In this document: in pieces, positions 34,158 to 43,781 of the stretch
Layout of the letters: every line of letters starts with the position of its first letter
Numbering within the stretch: position 1 is the first letter of the stretch
Assembly (NCBI GenBank): GCA_028287035.1
Contig: JAQBQL010000066.1
Coordinates: forward strand, 1-64,000
Direction: 5' to 3'
Length of the DNA stretch: 64,000 nt
From: Labilithrix sp.
Lineage (GTDB): Bacteria > Myxococcota > Polyangia > Polyangiales > Polyangiaceae
The notes under the pieces: generated by a model
Seen by the model: the letters and a program-made list of their open reading frames with translations, nothing else
What the model was told of the DNA's origin: nothing
Database searches by the model: none
Translations under genes and position numbers: made by a program

Positions 34158-34817
34158 TCAGGCGGCTCCCCTCTTCTTCGAGCGGAACGCAGCGAGGTCG
34201 GCCGGCTTCTTCTCGACATCGCGCGTTTCGGGCATGGGCTCGCCCTTCACGATACCGAGGGCGAGCGCGTGATTGTAGAGAGATCGCTGGAGAAGCTTCC
34301 GCCCGCGATGGAGGCGGCTCATCACGGTGCCGATGGGGCAGCCCATGATCTGCGCGATCTCCTCGTAGCTGAACTCCTCGACGTCACAGAGGATCACGGC
34401 GAGCTTGAAGTCGGTCGGCAGCGCGTCCAGCGCGCGGCGCACTTCGCCCTCGACGATGGGGAGCAGCGCCTGCTGCTCGGGGTCACGGAGGTAGCGCATC
34501 GTCGAGGCGCTCACCCAGCCGTCGACCAGCGGGTCGGCGTCGGGGCCCTCGAGGACCGACCGCTCGAGACCGCCGCGACGGTACTTGTTGATGAAGGTGT
34601 TCGTGAGGATCCGGAACAGCCACGCCTTCAGGTTCGTGCCGGCGTGGAATTGCTCCTTCGCCCGCATCGCCTTCACCAGGGTGTCCTGGACCAGGTCCTC
34701 GGCCTCGGACGGGTTACGGGTGAGCTTGCAAGCAACCCCGTACAGCGCGTCGAGGTGACCGACGGCTTCCATCGCGAAGCTGTCGGGATCCTTCTTCTTT
34801 TCCGTCGCAAGGGTCAT
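34158..34817 (-). CDS. ECF RNA polymerase sigma factor
   Basis: The 219-residue sigma70-family ECF factor has region 2 (LDALYGVACKLTRNPSEAED, LVQDTLVKAMRA, LKAWLFRILTNTFINKYRRG) and region 4 (ALDALPTDFKLAVILCDVEE, SYEEIAQIMGCPIGTVMSRL, HRGRKLLQR). The ATG at 34817 is preferred over a GTG at 34850, because sequence before it lacks family similarity. The anti-sigma gene follows immediately. I see no clear autoregulatory GGAAC-type promoter upstream. Confidence 0.94.
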   Translation of the reverse strand: MTLATEKKKDPDSFAMEAVGHLDALYGVACKLTRNPSEAEDLVQDTLVKAMRAKEQFHAGTNLKAWLFRILTNTFINKYRRGGLERSVLEGPDADPLVDGWVSASTMRYLRDPEQQALLPIVEGEVRRALDALPTDFKLAVILCDVEEFSYEEIAQIMGCPIGTVMSRLHRGRKLLQRSLYNHALALGIVKGEPMPETRDVEKKPADLAAFRSKKRGAA

Positions 34818-34901
34818 CGGGGCCGTGGGCCTTTCTCTCCGGGGCAACACGGAGAATAAGGCCGCTATTCCGGAGATCTAGGCGGCCGCCGACGATCTCC
34901 G

Positions 34902-35534
34902 TCAATCCTTGGCGGCGGTCTTCAGCTTCGCCTCGAGCTCCTCGACGCGAGCCGTCAAGCGCTTCACCTCGGACTCGAGCTTCTCCCACGGGAGCAGGCT
35001 CGGGATGAGCGCCTTCACGCGCTCGTCGACCTTGTGCTGCCACTCTTCGATCGTGTCCTTGGCCTGATCGACGATGCTCGACCCCGCCTGGCGGTCGGCC
35101 TGGTACTCGGCGGCGGCGGCCTCGACGACCTGGTCGGTCGACTTGCGCTCGTCCTTCGTGCCCGGGATCAGCCGGCCGATCGGGCCCTCGCGGAGGTCGC
35201 TCAGCACCTTCTCGGTGCGCTGGTGAATCAGCTCCTTCAGCGTCTGGAGCGGCACGTTACGGGAGGAAGCCTTCTGCTTCTGCTCCTCGTAGATGATCTG
35301 CGCGAGGGTCACCTCGGTGAGATCTTCCTTCGTGTTGTTGTCGATGATCTGCACCTCTTCGGCGGCCCGGACCATCTCGGCAATCTGGAGGAGCGTGACG
35401 TAGCGACTGTCCTTCGTGTCATACAGCTTGCGATTCGAATATCGCTTGATGACGCGGCGCGGTTTCTCCGCAGAGGGGAGCTCCGCGGCGACGGGATTGG
35501 TGGCGAGCACGTCGGATTGGGGCTTAGTCTCCAC
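34902..35534 (-). CDS. PhaR-like polyhydroxyalkanoate synthesis regulator
   Basis: The 210-residue protein has the PHB_acc_N DNA-binding domain at about residues 25-85: [52 protein letters not shown]. The C-terminus is a coiled coil ([20 protein letters not shown]). Such proteins repress phasin or PHA-cycle genes; whether this organism stores PHA cannot be seen here. The GTG at 35534 is chosen because AGAGG lies just before it and it gives a normal length. It is divergent from the FecE-like ATPase gene. Confidence 0.88.
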   Translation of the reverse strand: METKPQSDVLATNPVAAELPSAEKPRRVIKRYSNRKLYDTKDSRYVTLLQIAEMVRAAEEVQIIDNNTKEDLTEVTLAQIIYEEQKQKASSRNVPLQTLKELIHQRTEKVLSDLREGPIGRLIPGTKDERKSTDQVVEAAAAEYQADRQAGSSIVDQAKDTIEEWQHKVDERVKALIPSLLPWEKLESEVKRLTARVEELEAKLKTAAKD

Positions 35535-35580
35535 GGGACCTCTGGCTGATAACGATACATCACAACGCGCAGCGTCGAGG

Positions 35581-36393
35581 GTGTTCTTGGACCGCAATCG
35601 CGAACGGCTGACGCTCCACAACGTGACCGCGGGGTACGATCCGTCGCGCAAGAACGAGTTGCAGGATGTGGAACTCACGCTCCACGCCGGCGAGCTCGTC
35701 TGCGTCCTCGGTGCGAACGGAGCGGGCAAGTCGACCCTGCTACGCGTCGCGTCAGGTCTGCTCCGCGCGTCAACGGGCGACGTCCGGCTGATGGGGTCGG
35801 ATGTCGCGACGCTCGCGCGCGCCGACATCGCGCGGAGCCTCGCGGTGGTCGAGCAGCAGCAGGAGCTCGCGCTCGGCTTCACGGTCCGCGAGGTCGTCAC
35901 CATGGGACGCGCGCCGCATCTCGGCGCATGGATGCGGCTCGGCGAGCGGGACGTCGCCATCGTCGCGTCGGCCCTCGAGCGCTGCGACCTCGCCGAGCTC
36001 GCGTCACGACCGGCGCATGCGCTCTCGGGCGGCGAGCAGAAGCGGGTCGCCATCGCGCGGGCGCTCGCGCAGGAGCCGCAGGTGATGCTGCTCGACGAGC
36101 CGGGCGCGTTCCTCGACATCCGCCACCAGCTCGATCTCTACGAGCTGCTCGCGCACGAGGTGAAGGAGCGTCAGCTCGCGTGCCTCGTCGTCATGCACGA
36201 TCTCAACGTCGCAGCGCAGTTCGCCGACCGCATCGTGCTCATGAAGCAGGGACGCATCGTCGCCTCGGGCAGCATCGAGGCGACGATGACGTGGAAGTCG
36301 CTGAAGGAGACGTTCGACACCGACCTGTACTGCGGGGTCAACGATCTCACGGGCGCGCGCTTCTTCCTGCCGATGCGCGCGCAGTCTCGCTAG
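35581..36393 (+). CDS. ABC transporter ATP-binding protein, FecE/BtuD type
   Basis: The 270-residue ATPase starts at a GTG (35581). Motifs are Walker [10 protein letters not shown] (about 46), the FecE/HmuV-like [18 protein letters not shown], signature [15 protein letters not shown] (about 149), Walker [17 protein letters not shown] and switch His VMHDLN. These features point to iron-siderophore, heme or cobalamin import, but the permease and binding-protein genes are not adjacent. Its stop overlaps the stop of the convergent tlpA-like gene by 4 nt. Confidence 0.9.
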   Translation: MFLDRNRERLTLHNVTAGYDPSRKNELQDVELTLHAGELVCVLGANGAGKSTLLRVASGLLRASTGDVRLMGSDVATLARADIARSLAVVEQQQELALGFTVREVVTMGRAPHLGAWMRLGERDVAIVASALERCDLAELASRPAHALSGGEQKRVAIARALAQEPQVMLLDEPGAFLDIRHQLDLYELLAHEVKERQLACLVVMHDLNVAAQFADRIVLMKQGRIVASGSIEATMTWKSLKETFDTDLYCGVNDLTGARFFLPMRAQSR

Positions 36394-36980
36394 AGCACCT
36401 GGCGGACGAGGCGTTCGAGCTCGGACTCGCCCGTCACGCCGGTGCGGACCGCGCTGATCTTGCCGTCCTTCGAGACGAGCACGAGCGTGGGGAGCCCGTC
36501 GACGCGGTACTTGGCGGCGACCGATCGATCCTCGTCGAGCAGGATCGGGAACGTGTACCCCTTGCGGGCGGCGAGCACCGGCGCGAGCTGCCGGCCGTTC
36601 GCATCATCGGTGTTCACGCCGAGCACCACGAGGCCGCTGTCCTTGAACCGGCGCGCGATCCCGTTGACGATCGGCAGCTCGGCCTGGCAGGGTCCGCACC
36701 AGGTCGCCCAGAAGTCGATGAGCACGGGGTGCCCCTTCAGGTTGCTGAGCGTCACCGAGGTCTGCCCGGCCTCGGGCGGGTTCGCGAGGACGCCGACCGT
36801 GAAGTCCGGCGCGGGGTCGGTGCCCGCGGTCTTTCCGCAGCCCGCGGTCAGGCGGGGCACCGCGGCGAAACCGGCGGCGAGCGCCACCACGACCAGCGCC
36901 ATGCGCGCGGTGTGGCCGCTGGTCGGGGCGGTGCCCGCGGGCGCGTGGTCGGGCGGCAGCGCGGGGACCGAGGGGGTCAT
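36390..36980 (-). CDS. TlpA-like membrane-anchored thioredoxin
   Basis: The 196-residue protein has an N-terminal membrane anchor (about residues 27-45, MALVVVALAAGFAAVPRLTA) and a TlpA/ResA thioredoxin domain with LIDFWATWCGPCQAELPIVN, active-site Cys95 and Cys98, then the cis-Pro region YRVDGLPTLVLVSKDG. It should reduce or supply electrons to periplasmic thiols, for example during cytochrome c or cuproprotein maturation. It is divergent from kup (70-nt gap) and convergent, overlapping by 4 nt, with the FecE-like ATPase. Confidence 0.92.
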   Translation of the reverse strand: MTPSVPALPPDHAPAGTAPTSGHTARMALVVVALAAGFAAVPRLTAGCGKTAGTDPAPDFTVGVLANPPEAGQTSVTLSNLKGHPVLIDFWATWCGPCQAELPIVNGIARRFKDSGLVVLGVNTDDANGRQLAPVLAARKGYTFPILLDEDRSVAAKYRVDGLPTLVLVSKDGKISAVRTGVTGESELERLVRQVL

Positions 36981-37050
36981 ATCCAGACGGATAGCACGGG
37001 CCCTGTTTGCATGCCCCCGCGCCCGGGAGTAACGTGGGCCTCCTTCGCCG

Positions 37051-38997
37051 ATGAGCTCTGCCGCTGAGCATGCCGATGTCACGCATGCACCGAAGATCAA
37101 CGGCCTCGGCGATCTCGGGAAGCTGTCGCTCGCTGCGCTCGGCGTCGTCTACGGCGACATCGGTACGTCGCCGCTCTACGCGATGAAGGAGTGCTTCACG
37201 AAGCCCCACGGCGTCGACGTGACGCCGGGGAACGTGTTCGGCATCGTCTCGCTGGTCTTCTGGTCGCTCACCCTCGTGATCGTCGTGAAGTACATGAGCG
37301 TCGTCATGCGCGCCGACAACCAGGGCGAGGGCGGGATCCTCGCGCTGCTGGCGAAGCTGAAGCCGAAGGGCGGCGAGATCCAGACCCGCAAGATCACCGT
37401 CTACGTGATGCTCGGCCTCTTCGGAGCGGCGCTGCTCTACGGCGACGGCGTCATCACGCCGGCGATGTCCGTGCTCTCCGCGGTCGAAGGCCTCGGCGTC
37501 GCCACCGATTTCTTCACCACCGAGAAGATCGTGGTGATCACGGTGGCCATCCTGGTCCTCCTTTTCATGGCCCAGAAGCGCGGCACCGCCCGCGTGGGCC
37601 TCGTGTTCGGTCCCGCGATGCTGGTGTGGTTTGCCACCATCGCCATCATGGGCGTCCAGTGGATCGCGAAGCGCCCCGAGATCCTCTGGGCACTGCATCC
37701 GAAGTACGCGGTGCTCTTCTTCGTCCACCACCGCGGGCACGGCTTCCTCGTGCTGGGCGCGGTCGTTCTGTGCATCACCGGCGGCGAGGCGCTCTACGCG
37801 GACATGGGGCACTTCGGCAAGCGCCCGATCCGCACCGCCTGGTTCTTCGTGGTCTTCCCGGCGCTCATCCTCAATTACCTGGGGCAGGGCGCGCGCCTGC
37901 TCTACGCGTTCGACGCGGGCGGCGCGGTCTTCACCGAGACGACCGAGAACCCCTTCTACTCGATGGTCGACGGCTGGCTGCGGTACCCGCTCATCGCCCT
38001 CGCCACGTTCGCCGCGATCGTCGCCTCGCAGGCGCTCATCTCCGGCGCGTACTCGCTCACCCAGCAGGCCGTGCAGCTCGGGTACTGGCCGCGCGTCACC
38101 ATCAAGCACACCTCGGGCAGGGCCGAGGGCCAGATCTACGTGCCCGAGATCAACCAGGCGCTCATGGTCGGTTGCATCGCGCTCGTGCTCACCCGCCAGA
38201 AGTCCACCGAGCTCGCGGCGGCCTACGGCATCGCGGTGACCGGCACGATGAGCATCACCAGCGTGCTCTTCTACGGCGTCGCCCGGAAGTGGGGCTGGAG
38301 CCGCGCGCTCGCCGGGTCCGTCGTGCTCTTCTTCCTCGTCATCGATCTCGCGTTCTTCAGCGCGAACATCCACAAGATCGGAGAAGGCGGCTGGCTGCCG
38401 CTCGCCATCGGGCTCGCGATCTTCGTGCTGATGACCACGTACAACCGCGGGCGCGCCGCGCTCTACGAGTCGATCCGCGCCGCGACGTTGCCGATGGACG
38501 TCTTCCTTGCCGACTGCTCGATGATGAAGCCGTACCGCGTGAAGGGGTCGGCCATCTTCATGACGTCGAACCCGGACGGCGCGCCGCCGGCGATGCTCCA
38601 CCACTTCAAGCACAACAAGGTGCTGCACGAGCAGGTGGTGCTGCTCGCCATCCAGACCCGCCACATCCCGGAGATCCCGGCCGCCAACCGGATCGAGAAG
38701 GTCGTCGAGCTCGGCAACGGGTTCTACCAGGTGGTCGCCGTCTACGGGTTCATGCAGACGCCGAACGTCCTCGAGGTGCTCGAGCTGTGTCGCAGCGCCG
38801 GCCTCGACACGAACGCGCGCGACACGAGCTTCTTCCTCGGTCGCGAGACGCTCGTGATCACCGACAAGAGCACCGGCATGGCGAAGTGGCGGAAGGTGCT
38901 CTTCGCGTTCATGAGCCGCAACGCGCGGCCCGCGAACACCTTCTTCCAGATCCCGCCGAACCGCGTCGTCGAGCTGGGCACGCAGATCGAGCTCTGA
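37051..38997 (+). CDS. kup: Kup-type potassium uptake protein
   Basis: The 648-residue protein matches Kup/HAK. LAALGVVYGDIGTSPLYAMK opens the first helices, with QGEGGILALLAKL, LYGDGVITPAMSVLSAVEGL and VTGTMSITSVLFYGVARKWG further on. About twelve membrane helices occupy residues 25-470, and a cytoplasmic C-terminal part (about 480-648) ends HRVV-like motifs. It imports K+ with protons. The gene converges with the histidine kinase gene 10 nt away, with no terminator seen. Confidence 0.95.
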   Translation: MSSAAEHADVTHAPKINGLGDLGKLSLAALGVVYGDIGTSPLYAMKECFTKPHGVDVTPGNVFGIVSLVFWSLTLVIVVKYMSVVMRADNQGEGGILALLAKLKPKGGEIQTRKITVYVMLGLFGAALLYGDGVITPAMSVLSAVEGLGVATDFFTTEKIVVITVAILVLLFMAQKRGTARVGLVFGPAMLVWFATIAIMGVQWIAKRPEILWALHPKYAVLFFVHHRGHGFLVLGAVVLCITGGEALYADMGHFGKRPIRTAWFFVVFPALILNYLGQGARLLYAFDAGGAVFTETTENPFYSMVDGWLRYPLIALATFAAIVASQALISGAYSLTQQAVQLGYWPRVTIKHTSGRAEGQIYVPEINQALMVGCIALVLTRQKSTELAAAYGIAVTGTMSITSVLFYGVARKWGWSRALAGSVVLFFLVIDLAFFSANIHKIGEGGWLPLAIGLAIFVLMTTYNRGRAALYESIRAATLPMDVFLADCSMMKPYRVKGSAIFMTSNPDGAPPAMLHHFKHNKVLHEQVVLLAIQTRHIPEIPAANRIEKVVELGNGFYQVVAVYGFMQTPNVLEVLELCRSAGLDTNARDTSFFLGRETLVITDKSTGMAKWRKVLFAFMSRNARPANTFFQIPPNRVVELGTQIEL

Positions 38998-39007
38998 GCC
39001 CGGGCGC

Positions 39008-40711
39008 TCAGCTCGGGTTCTCGCCGGTCTCGACGCCCTGGCGGCGCGCGCGCTCGCGGGCCTCCTTTGCGGCGGCGGCGATCGACAGGATCTTGAGGCC
39101 GGGCAGGCGGAGCACGAAGCGGGCGCCGCCGAGCTTGCGGCTGGCGGTCGCCTCGATCTCGCCGCCGTGCTCGACGACGACCTTCTTCACGATGGCGAGG
39201 CCGAGACCGGTGCCGTCCGCCTTCGTCGTGAAGTAGGGGTCGAAGATGCGGCCGCGCACCGAGTCGGCGATGCCCGGCCCGTCGTCCTCGACCACGATGC
39301 GTGCCCCGTCGCCCTCGCGCTGCGCGCTGACGAGCACGTGGCCGATGACGCCGCCGGGCACGCCGCCGGGCGTCGACTTGCGGAGGCGCGCGTCGCGGAT
39401 CGCCTGCACGCCGTTGCGCACCAGGTTCACGAGCACCCGGCGCAGCATCTGGCGGTCGACGGCGACGGTGATGGGCTCGCCCGGGATCTGCCATTCGATC
39501 TGCACGTTGGGGGCGAGCGCGTCGACGTCGGCCTCCGTTCCGTCCTCGCCGAGCGACGGGTCCTCGAGGTGGCCGAGCGAGCTCTTGCAGTCGGCGAGGA
39601 AGTCCGAGAGGTTCGCCGGGACGAGCTCGGCGTGCGGAAGGCGCGCGAACTCGGAGAAGTTGCCGACGAGGCGCCGCAGCGTGCCGACCTCCTCCTCGAC
39701 GATCTCGAGCGTCGTGTCGAGGAGCGCGCGGTAGCGAGGATCGTCGCCGCCGTACTTCTTGTGACACTCCTGGACCGCGAGCTGGATCGGCGTCAGCGGG
39801 TTCTTGATCTCGTGCGCGAGCCGCTGCGCCATGTCCTGCCACGCGCCGACGCGCTGCAGGAACTCGATGCGCGCGCGTGACTGCGCCATCTCCGCGATCA
39901 TGCGGTTGAAGGTGCGCGCCAGATCGGTGAGCTCGTCGCTGCCCGTGACCGGGACGCGCACCGAGAGGTCGCCCTGCGCGACGACGTTGATGGCCGCGCC
40001 GAGCCGGTTGATGCGCTTCGTGAGGCCGCGGGCGAGCGCGAAGCCGAGCACGATGGTCATCAGCGCGGTGATGCCGAGGAGCAGCGCGAAGACGCGCATG
40101 TACCCCTGGTAGAGGTCGGTGCGTGACGCCTCGAGCTGGTGATACCGAGACACCACGACGCCCGAGCTCTCGAGCTCGTCGAGGCGCTTCCGTGACACGG
40201 CGAAGGTGGCGACGAGCATCGCGGCATCGGGATCGTCGGTGAGCGGCCTTCGCACCTCGAGGCTTCGCTCGCTCGCGGTGTCCACCGGGCGCCCGCGGTC
40301 GCGACGGGCGAGCACCTGGCCGCTTCCGTTCTCGACCGCGAGCGACACGAGCTCGGGGAAGTGCGGGAAGAGCGCGTCGATCTCGGACTCGAGGGTCTCG
40401 ACGTTCTGCTTCCGCGCCGCCTCGCGAAGCACCGGGTCGGCGCCGATCGCGACGGTCTGGTGCTTCAGGTCGTCCTTGATGGCCTTGACGTAGTCCTTGT
40501 AGACGTCGACGCCGCGATCGAGCTGCTCGCCGATCTCCGGGTTGAACCAGATCGCCGACGCCTGCCGGAACATCGACGTGCCGAGGTAGAGCGCCGCTCC
40601 GAGCGGCACCATCGTCGTGATGAGGATGACCATCGCGAGCCGGCGCTCGGTGGTTCCACCGAGGCGGCGCAGCAGACGCGCGACCGCCCGCCAGACTCTC
40701 ACGGAGCCCAC
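39008..40711 (-). CDS. Sensor histidine kinase, NtrY-like
   Basis: In this 567-residue kinase two membrane helices (about 27-46 and 205-225) flank a periplasmic sensor of about 160 residues. A HAMP domain follows (RGLTKRINRLGAAINVVAQG), then HisKA with His300 in LAHEIKNPLTPIQLAVQE and the ATPase domain with VLVNLVRNGVQAI, VEDDGPGIAD, DPYFTTKADGTGLGLAIVKK. The HEIKNPLTPI form is typical of NtrY-type kinases, which pair with NtrC-like regulators, but no response regulator is adjacent. The start is GTG at 40711. The preceding gene ends 4 nt away. Confidence 0.93.
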   Translation of the reverse strand: MGSVRVWRAVARLLRRLGGTTERRLAMVILITTMVPLGAALYLGTSMFRQASAIWFNPEIGEQLDRGVDVYKDYVKAIKDDLKHQTVAIGADPVLREAARKQNVETLESEIDALFPHFPELVSLAVENGSGQVLARRDRGRPVDTASERSLEVRRPLTDDPDAAMLVATFAVSRKRLDELESSGVVVSRYHQLEASRTDLYQGYMRVFALLLGITALMTIVLGFALARGLTKRINRLGAAINVVAQGDLSVRVPVTGSDELTDLARTFNRMIAEMAQSRARIEFLQRVGAWQDMAQRLAHEIKNPLTPIQLAVQECHKKYGGDDPRYRALLDTTLEIVEEEVGTLRRLVGNFSEFARLPHAELVPANLSDFLADCKSSLGHLEDPSLGEDGTEADVDALAPNVQIEWQIPGEPITVAVDRQMLRRVLVNLVRNGVQAIRDARLRKSTPGGVPGGVIGHVLVSAQREGDGARIVVEDDGPGIADSVRGRIFDPYFTTKADGTGLGLAIVKKVVVEHGGEIEATASRKLGGARFVLRLPGLKILSIAAAAKEARERARRQGVETGENPS

Positions 40712-40715
40712 GCTC

Positions 40716-41660
40716 TCACGGTCCCCACCAGAGGAGCTCGAAGCTGCGGAGCGCGCCGTCGTGGGAGAGGATGACCTCGATCTTCTCGTCGCCTGCCGGC
40801 CGCAGGATGGGCTCGGGGAACTTGTCGCACGGCCAGAACGCCGACTTCTCGAAGCCGGCCTTGCCCATCCAGAACGCGTGGAGGCCCTTCTCGTTGTGGC
40901 CGTGCACGATGACCATGCGGCCGCCGCCGACGATCGTGAACGCGAGGTGCTCGAAGCGCAGCTCCTCGAAGCGCTCGGGCGACGGGAAGTCGGCGCCGAC
41001 GTCCTTGAGCTCGGGGAGGTGCGCCTTCAGGTACTTGTAGAACGAGTCGTAACGCGGGCGCTTCAGGCGGGGGAGGCTGCGCGCGGCGTCCTTCACCATC
41101 ACAGGCAGCTCCTCGGGGCGTGCGGTCGCCACCTCGACGAGCGAGCGGTAGCGATCGGCGAGGCGCGCCTCGCCCTCGTCGGCGAGCGACTTGAGCAGCC
41201 AGTGAAAGACCGGCAGCTCGCCCTCCCCGAGCCGCGAACGCAGGAAGACCAGGCTCTCCCAGAGCGGGCTGCGCATCGACCACGCGCCGCCGTGCGAGCG
41301 AACGATGCACGCCCCGACGTAGGCCGCGCCGTGGACGACGAGGTTGAAGAGCGCGTTGTCGGGGGTGCCGCGCGCGCCCATGTCGAGTAGCCGATCGCGC
41401 TGCGCCGTGGTGAGGGCCGCGGAGAGGCGATGGATGCTCGCGTCGGTGAAGTCGAGCGCGAGGTCGCTCTCGGCGAGCCCGAGAGCGACCGGCGCGTTCG
41501 CGGCGAACCGCTCCGCCGCGTCACCCAGGTGAGCGAGCAGCGCCGGGTTCTTCGCCGGGTTCGCGTCGGTCGAACGGACGCGGCCGAGGTCGGTCTGCGC
41601 GCCCTCCGGGTACAGCGGGAGGAAGACTTCGCGGAAGAGCGACTCGGCCGTGACGGTCAT
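40716..41660 (-). CDS. Hypothetical soluble protein
   Basis: This 314-residue protein of unknown family reads ESLFREVFLPLYPEGAQTDL at the start and later FHWLLKSLADEGEARLADRY, RYDSFYKYLKAHLPELKDVG and AGFEKSAFWPCDKFPEPILR. There is no signal peptide or membrane helix. It lies between a small membrane-protein gene upstream and the NtrY-like kinase downstream on the same strand with short gaps (21 and 4 nt), so the three may be one operon. Confidence 0.7.
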   Translation of the reverse strand: MTVTAESLFREVFLPLYPEGAQTDLGRVRSTDANPAKNPALLAHLGDAAERFAANAPVALGLAESDLALDFTDASIHRLSAALTTAQRDRLLDMGARGTPDNALFNLVVHGAAYVGACIVRSHGGAWSMRSPLWESLVFLRSRLGEGELPVFHWLLKSLADEGEARLADRYRSLVEVATARPEELPVMVKDAARSLPRLKRPRYDSFYKYLKAHLPELKDVGADFPSPERFEELRFEHLAFTIVGGGRMVIVHGHNEKGLHAFWMGKAGFEKSAFWPCDKFPEPILRPAGDEKIEVILSHDGALRSFELLWWGP

Positions 41661-41681
41661 GAGGACGACCTCGTAGCGCGT

Positions 41682-42269
41682 CTAGCGCGAGGCGGCAGTC
41701 GCCACGAGGACGAACGCGATGATCACGAAGGCGATCGCGGTCAGGACGAAGCCGATGATGGCGCAGACGATCTGCACCATGAAGGCGCTGCTCATCTTGT
41801 CGAGCGCCTGCATCATGTGCATGAGGTCGTTGCCCTGCGTCTGCACGACCGCCTTCAGCGAGTTGCCGAGGCCGAGGAACGTGACGCCGACGATGATGGC
41901 GACGACGCCCGACGGGAAGTTCGTGGCGAGCCCCGCGTTGGCGACCGCGCCGCAGCTCGAGAGCACCTGCAGGCCGCCGATCGCCGCGGAGATGATGCCC
42001 CACAGCTTCGCGCGCGACGCCGCCTTGTCGATGATGGCGTTCTCGGTGTCGTTGAACTCGTAGTTGCCGTACGAGGCGCCGCCGCCCATCATCGGAGGCA
42101 TCCCGCCCATCCCGGGCTGCTGAGGAGCGCCGTACGGGTTCGGCGGGTACGGGTTCATGCTCGGCGTCCCGGCATAACCCTGCTGCTGACCCGTCGGATA
42201 ACCCGGCGGCGGCGCGCCGTACCCCTGTCCTCCACCGCCACCGGGCGGGGGCTGCCATCCACCTTGCAT
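41682..42269 (-). CDS. Pro/Gly-rich small membrane protein
   Basis: The 195-residue protein has an N-terminal disordered Pro/Gly/Tyr-rich tail (residues 1-70, with GYGAPPPGYPTGQQQGY), then three membrane segments: LWGIISAAIGGLQVLSSCGA, GVVAIIVGVTFLGLGNSL and IVCAIIGFVLTAIAFVIIAF. GGAGG lies 9 nt before the ATG at 42269, fixing the start. The layout is common in membrane proteins of unknown role. It is the first gene of a likely unit with the hypothetical gene and the NtrY-like kinase. Confidence 0.8.
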   Translation of the reverse strand: MQGGWQPPPGGGGGQGYGAPPPGYPTGQQQGYAGTPSMNPYPPNPYGAPQQPGMGGMPPMMGGGASYGNYEFNDTENAIIDKAASRAKLWGIISAAIGGLQVLSSCGAVANAGLATNFPSGVVAIIVGVTFLGLGNSLKAVVQTQGNDLMHMMQALDKMSSAFMVQIVCAIIGFVLTAIAFVIIAFVLVATAASR

Positions 42270-42392
42270 CGCTCTTCCTCCGCGGAAGGTGGGCCCGATC
42301 CGGGCCGACCGCGCGTGAGTAGACCACGTGGCGCAGGGCCCCACAATCGCACCGCGCGGAAAAGCTCCTCGGTTTCAGCTAGATTCGCCCTC

Positions 42393-43379
42393 GTGCTGAC
42401 GGCCGACGTTCGCTTCGAAGGGTGGACCACCGAGACGTGGACGCGCTTCCTTCATCTGTGGAAGCCGCGGGCGACGCCCGAACGCGAGGCCTCGCGACCG
42501 CGCGGCGGCGTCATCGCCATCCACGAGGACGGCGTGCTGCGGAAGCTCGTTCACACGCACAACGGTCGCCTCGATCCGCGGCGCCCCTGGCCGGTGCCGC
42601 TCGCCGAGCTCGCCGAGGCGCACCACGCGAGCTGGGCGGTGTCGGCGAAGGCGGGCGCGCTCGAGGAGGTGATGGAGCGCTTCGGCGCGCGCCTCCGCCG
42701 GGAGGACGATCTCACGTCGCAGGCGCTCCTCGTCGTCGCGATCGTCCGCGAGATGCTCGGCGAAGGTCTCGCGGAGCGGTGGCCGAAGCGCCTCCAGGGC
42801 GTCCCGCCGCCGAGCGAGGCCATGGTGCGCCGCGCCATCGACGCGGTGTGCCCGGACGGACACGCGATGGTCCTCGGGCTCTTCAGGAACGGCGAGATCT
42901 GGACCGCCGCGGTGGCCCGCCGCCGCGGGCAGGGCTTCGACGTGCTCGCCGGGCCCGAGGAGCTGCGGCCGCGCATCGGCCTCCTCTCCGGTGACTGGCG
43001 CCGCGACTACCGCCACCTCGAGCGCGCCGTCGAGGAGGAGTACGCGCCGGTCGCGATGGGCTGCTTCGCCGAGGTCGACCGGTTCCGCGAGCTCCAGGTC
43101 GACGCGCGGCCTGGCGCCTGGGGAAGGGCGGCGGTGGTGCGCGACATCATCCTGTCGCCCATGCCGGTCGGGGTGCGGCTCGCGCTCGGGGCGGACGGCG
43201 CGCGGTTCGCCTTCGAGGGCTTCCGCACGATGGTCGGCCGCAGCGACTCGCTCCGCCGCCTCGAGCCGCTCATGCTGAGGGCACGGAAGCGCGTCGCCCA
43301 AGTGGCCGGCCACCGCGACGTGACGGCGACGCTCGGGTTCGATCCGCTCGAGGTCCTCCGCGCGCTGCTGCGGCGCTGA
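42393..43379 (+). CDS. Hypothetical protein
   Basis: The 328-residue product starts at a GTG (about 42393), where coding character begins, with text VLTADVRFEGWTTETWTRFL. It contains GGVIAIHEDGVLRKLVHTHN and LERAVEEEYAPVAMGCFAEV, without signal peptide or membrane helices. I do not know the family. It stands alone on the plus strand, divergent from the Pro/Gly-rich membrane protein and converging with the small lipoprotein gene 4 nt away. Confidence 0.68.
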   Translation: MLTADVRFEGWTTETWTRFLHLWKPRATPEREASRPRGGVIAIHEDGVLRKLVHTHNGRLDPRRPWPVPLAELAEAHHASWAVSAKAGALEEVMERFGARLRREDDLTSQALLVVAIVREMLGEGLAERWPKRLQGVPPPSEAMVRRAIDAVCPDGHAMVLGLFRNGEIWTAAVARRRGQGFDVLAGPEELRPRIGLLSGDWRRDYRHLERAVEEEYAPVAMGCFAEVDRFRELQVDARPGAWGRAAVVRDIILSPMPVGVRLALGADGARFAFEGFRTMVGRSDSLRRLEPLMLRARKRVAQVAGHRDVTATLGFDPLEVLRALLRR

Positions 43380-43383
43380 GCGG

Positions 43384-43779
43384 TCAGTCGGCGGACGCGT
43401 CGGCCGGCGCGGGGTGCGTCGTGCCGCCGTCGGACACGCACGTATCGTCACGCGTCAGCGCCGCGAGCGCCTTTGCGCACGCCGGATCAGTGCCCGAGAA
43501 GTCGAAGTCGGGCTGCGGGTACGGTGGGCACTGGGTCGCGACGTACACCGCGCGGCCACCCTCGGCGCGCGGCTGGACCATGCAGACCGGCGCGCACTCG
43601 CCCGTCTCGTCGCCGCCCACCACGTCGACGCTCGACAGCGTCCCCAGGCAGTCGCGCGCCTCGACGTAGAGGCGCCCCTGGTAGACGTGCGTGCCGTCAC
43701 CCTTGCACCCCATCGCGTGCAGAGTGCACGCAGCGCTCGCCCCGAGGATCAGCACGGCGGCGAGGCGCTGCGGGGTCAT
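43384..43779 (-). CDS. Small lipoprotein downstream of aspS
   Basis: The 131-residue protein has an N-terminal hydrophobic segment (RLAAVLILGASAACTLHAMG) with Cys18 or Cys25 as possible lipid sites. The mature part contains YQGRLYVEARDCLGTLSSVD and VYVATQCPPYPQPDFDFSGT and ends in an Ala/Asp tail. It has no known domain. It begins 2 nt after the aspS stop and is likely co-transcribed, although no functional link is evident. Confidence 0.75.
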   Translation of the reverse strand: MTPQRLAAVLILGASAACTLHAMGCKGDGTHVYQGRLYVEARDCLGTLSSVDVVGGDETGECAPVCMVQPRAEGGRAVYVATQCPPYPQPDFDFSGTDPACAKALAALTRDDTCVSDGGTTHPAPADASAD

Positions 43780-43781
43780 GC

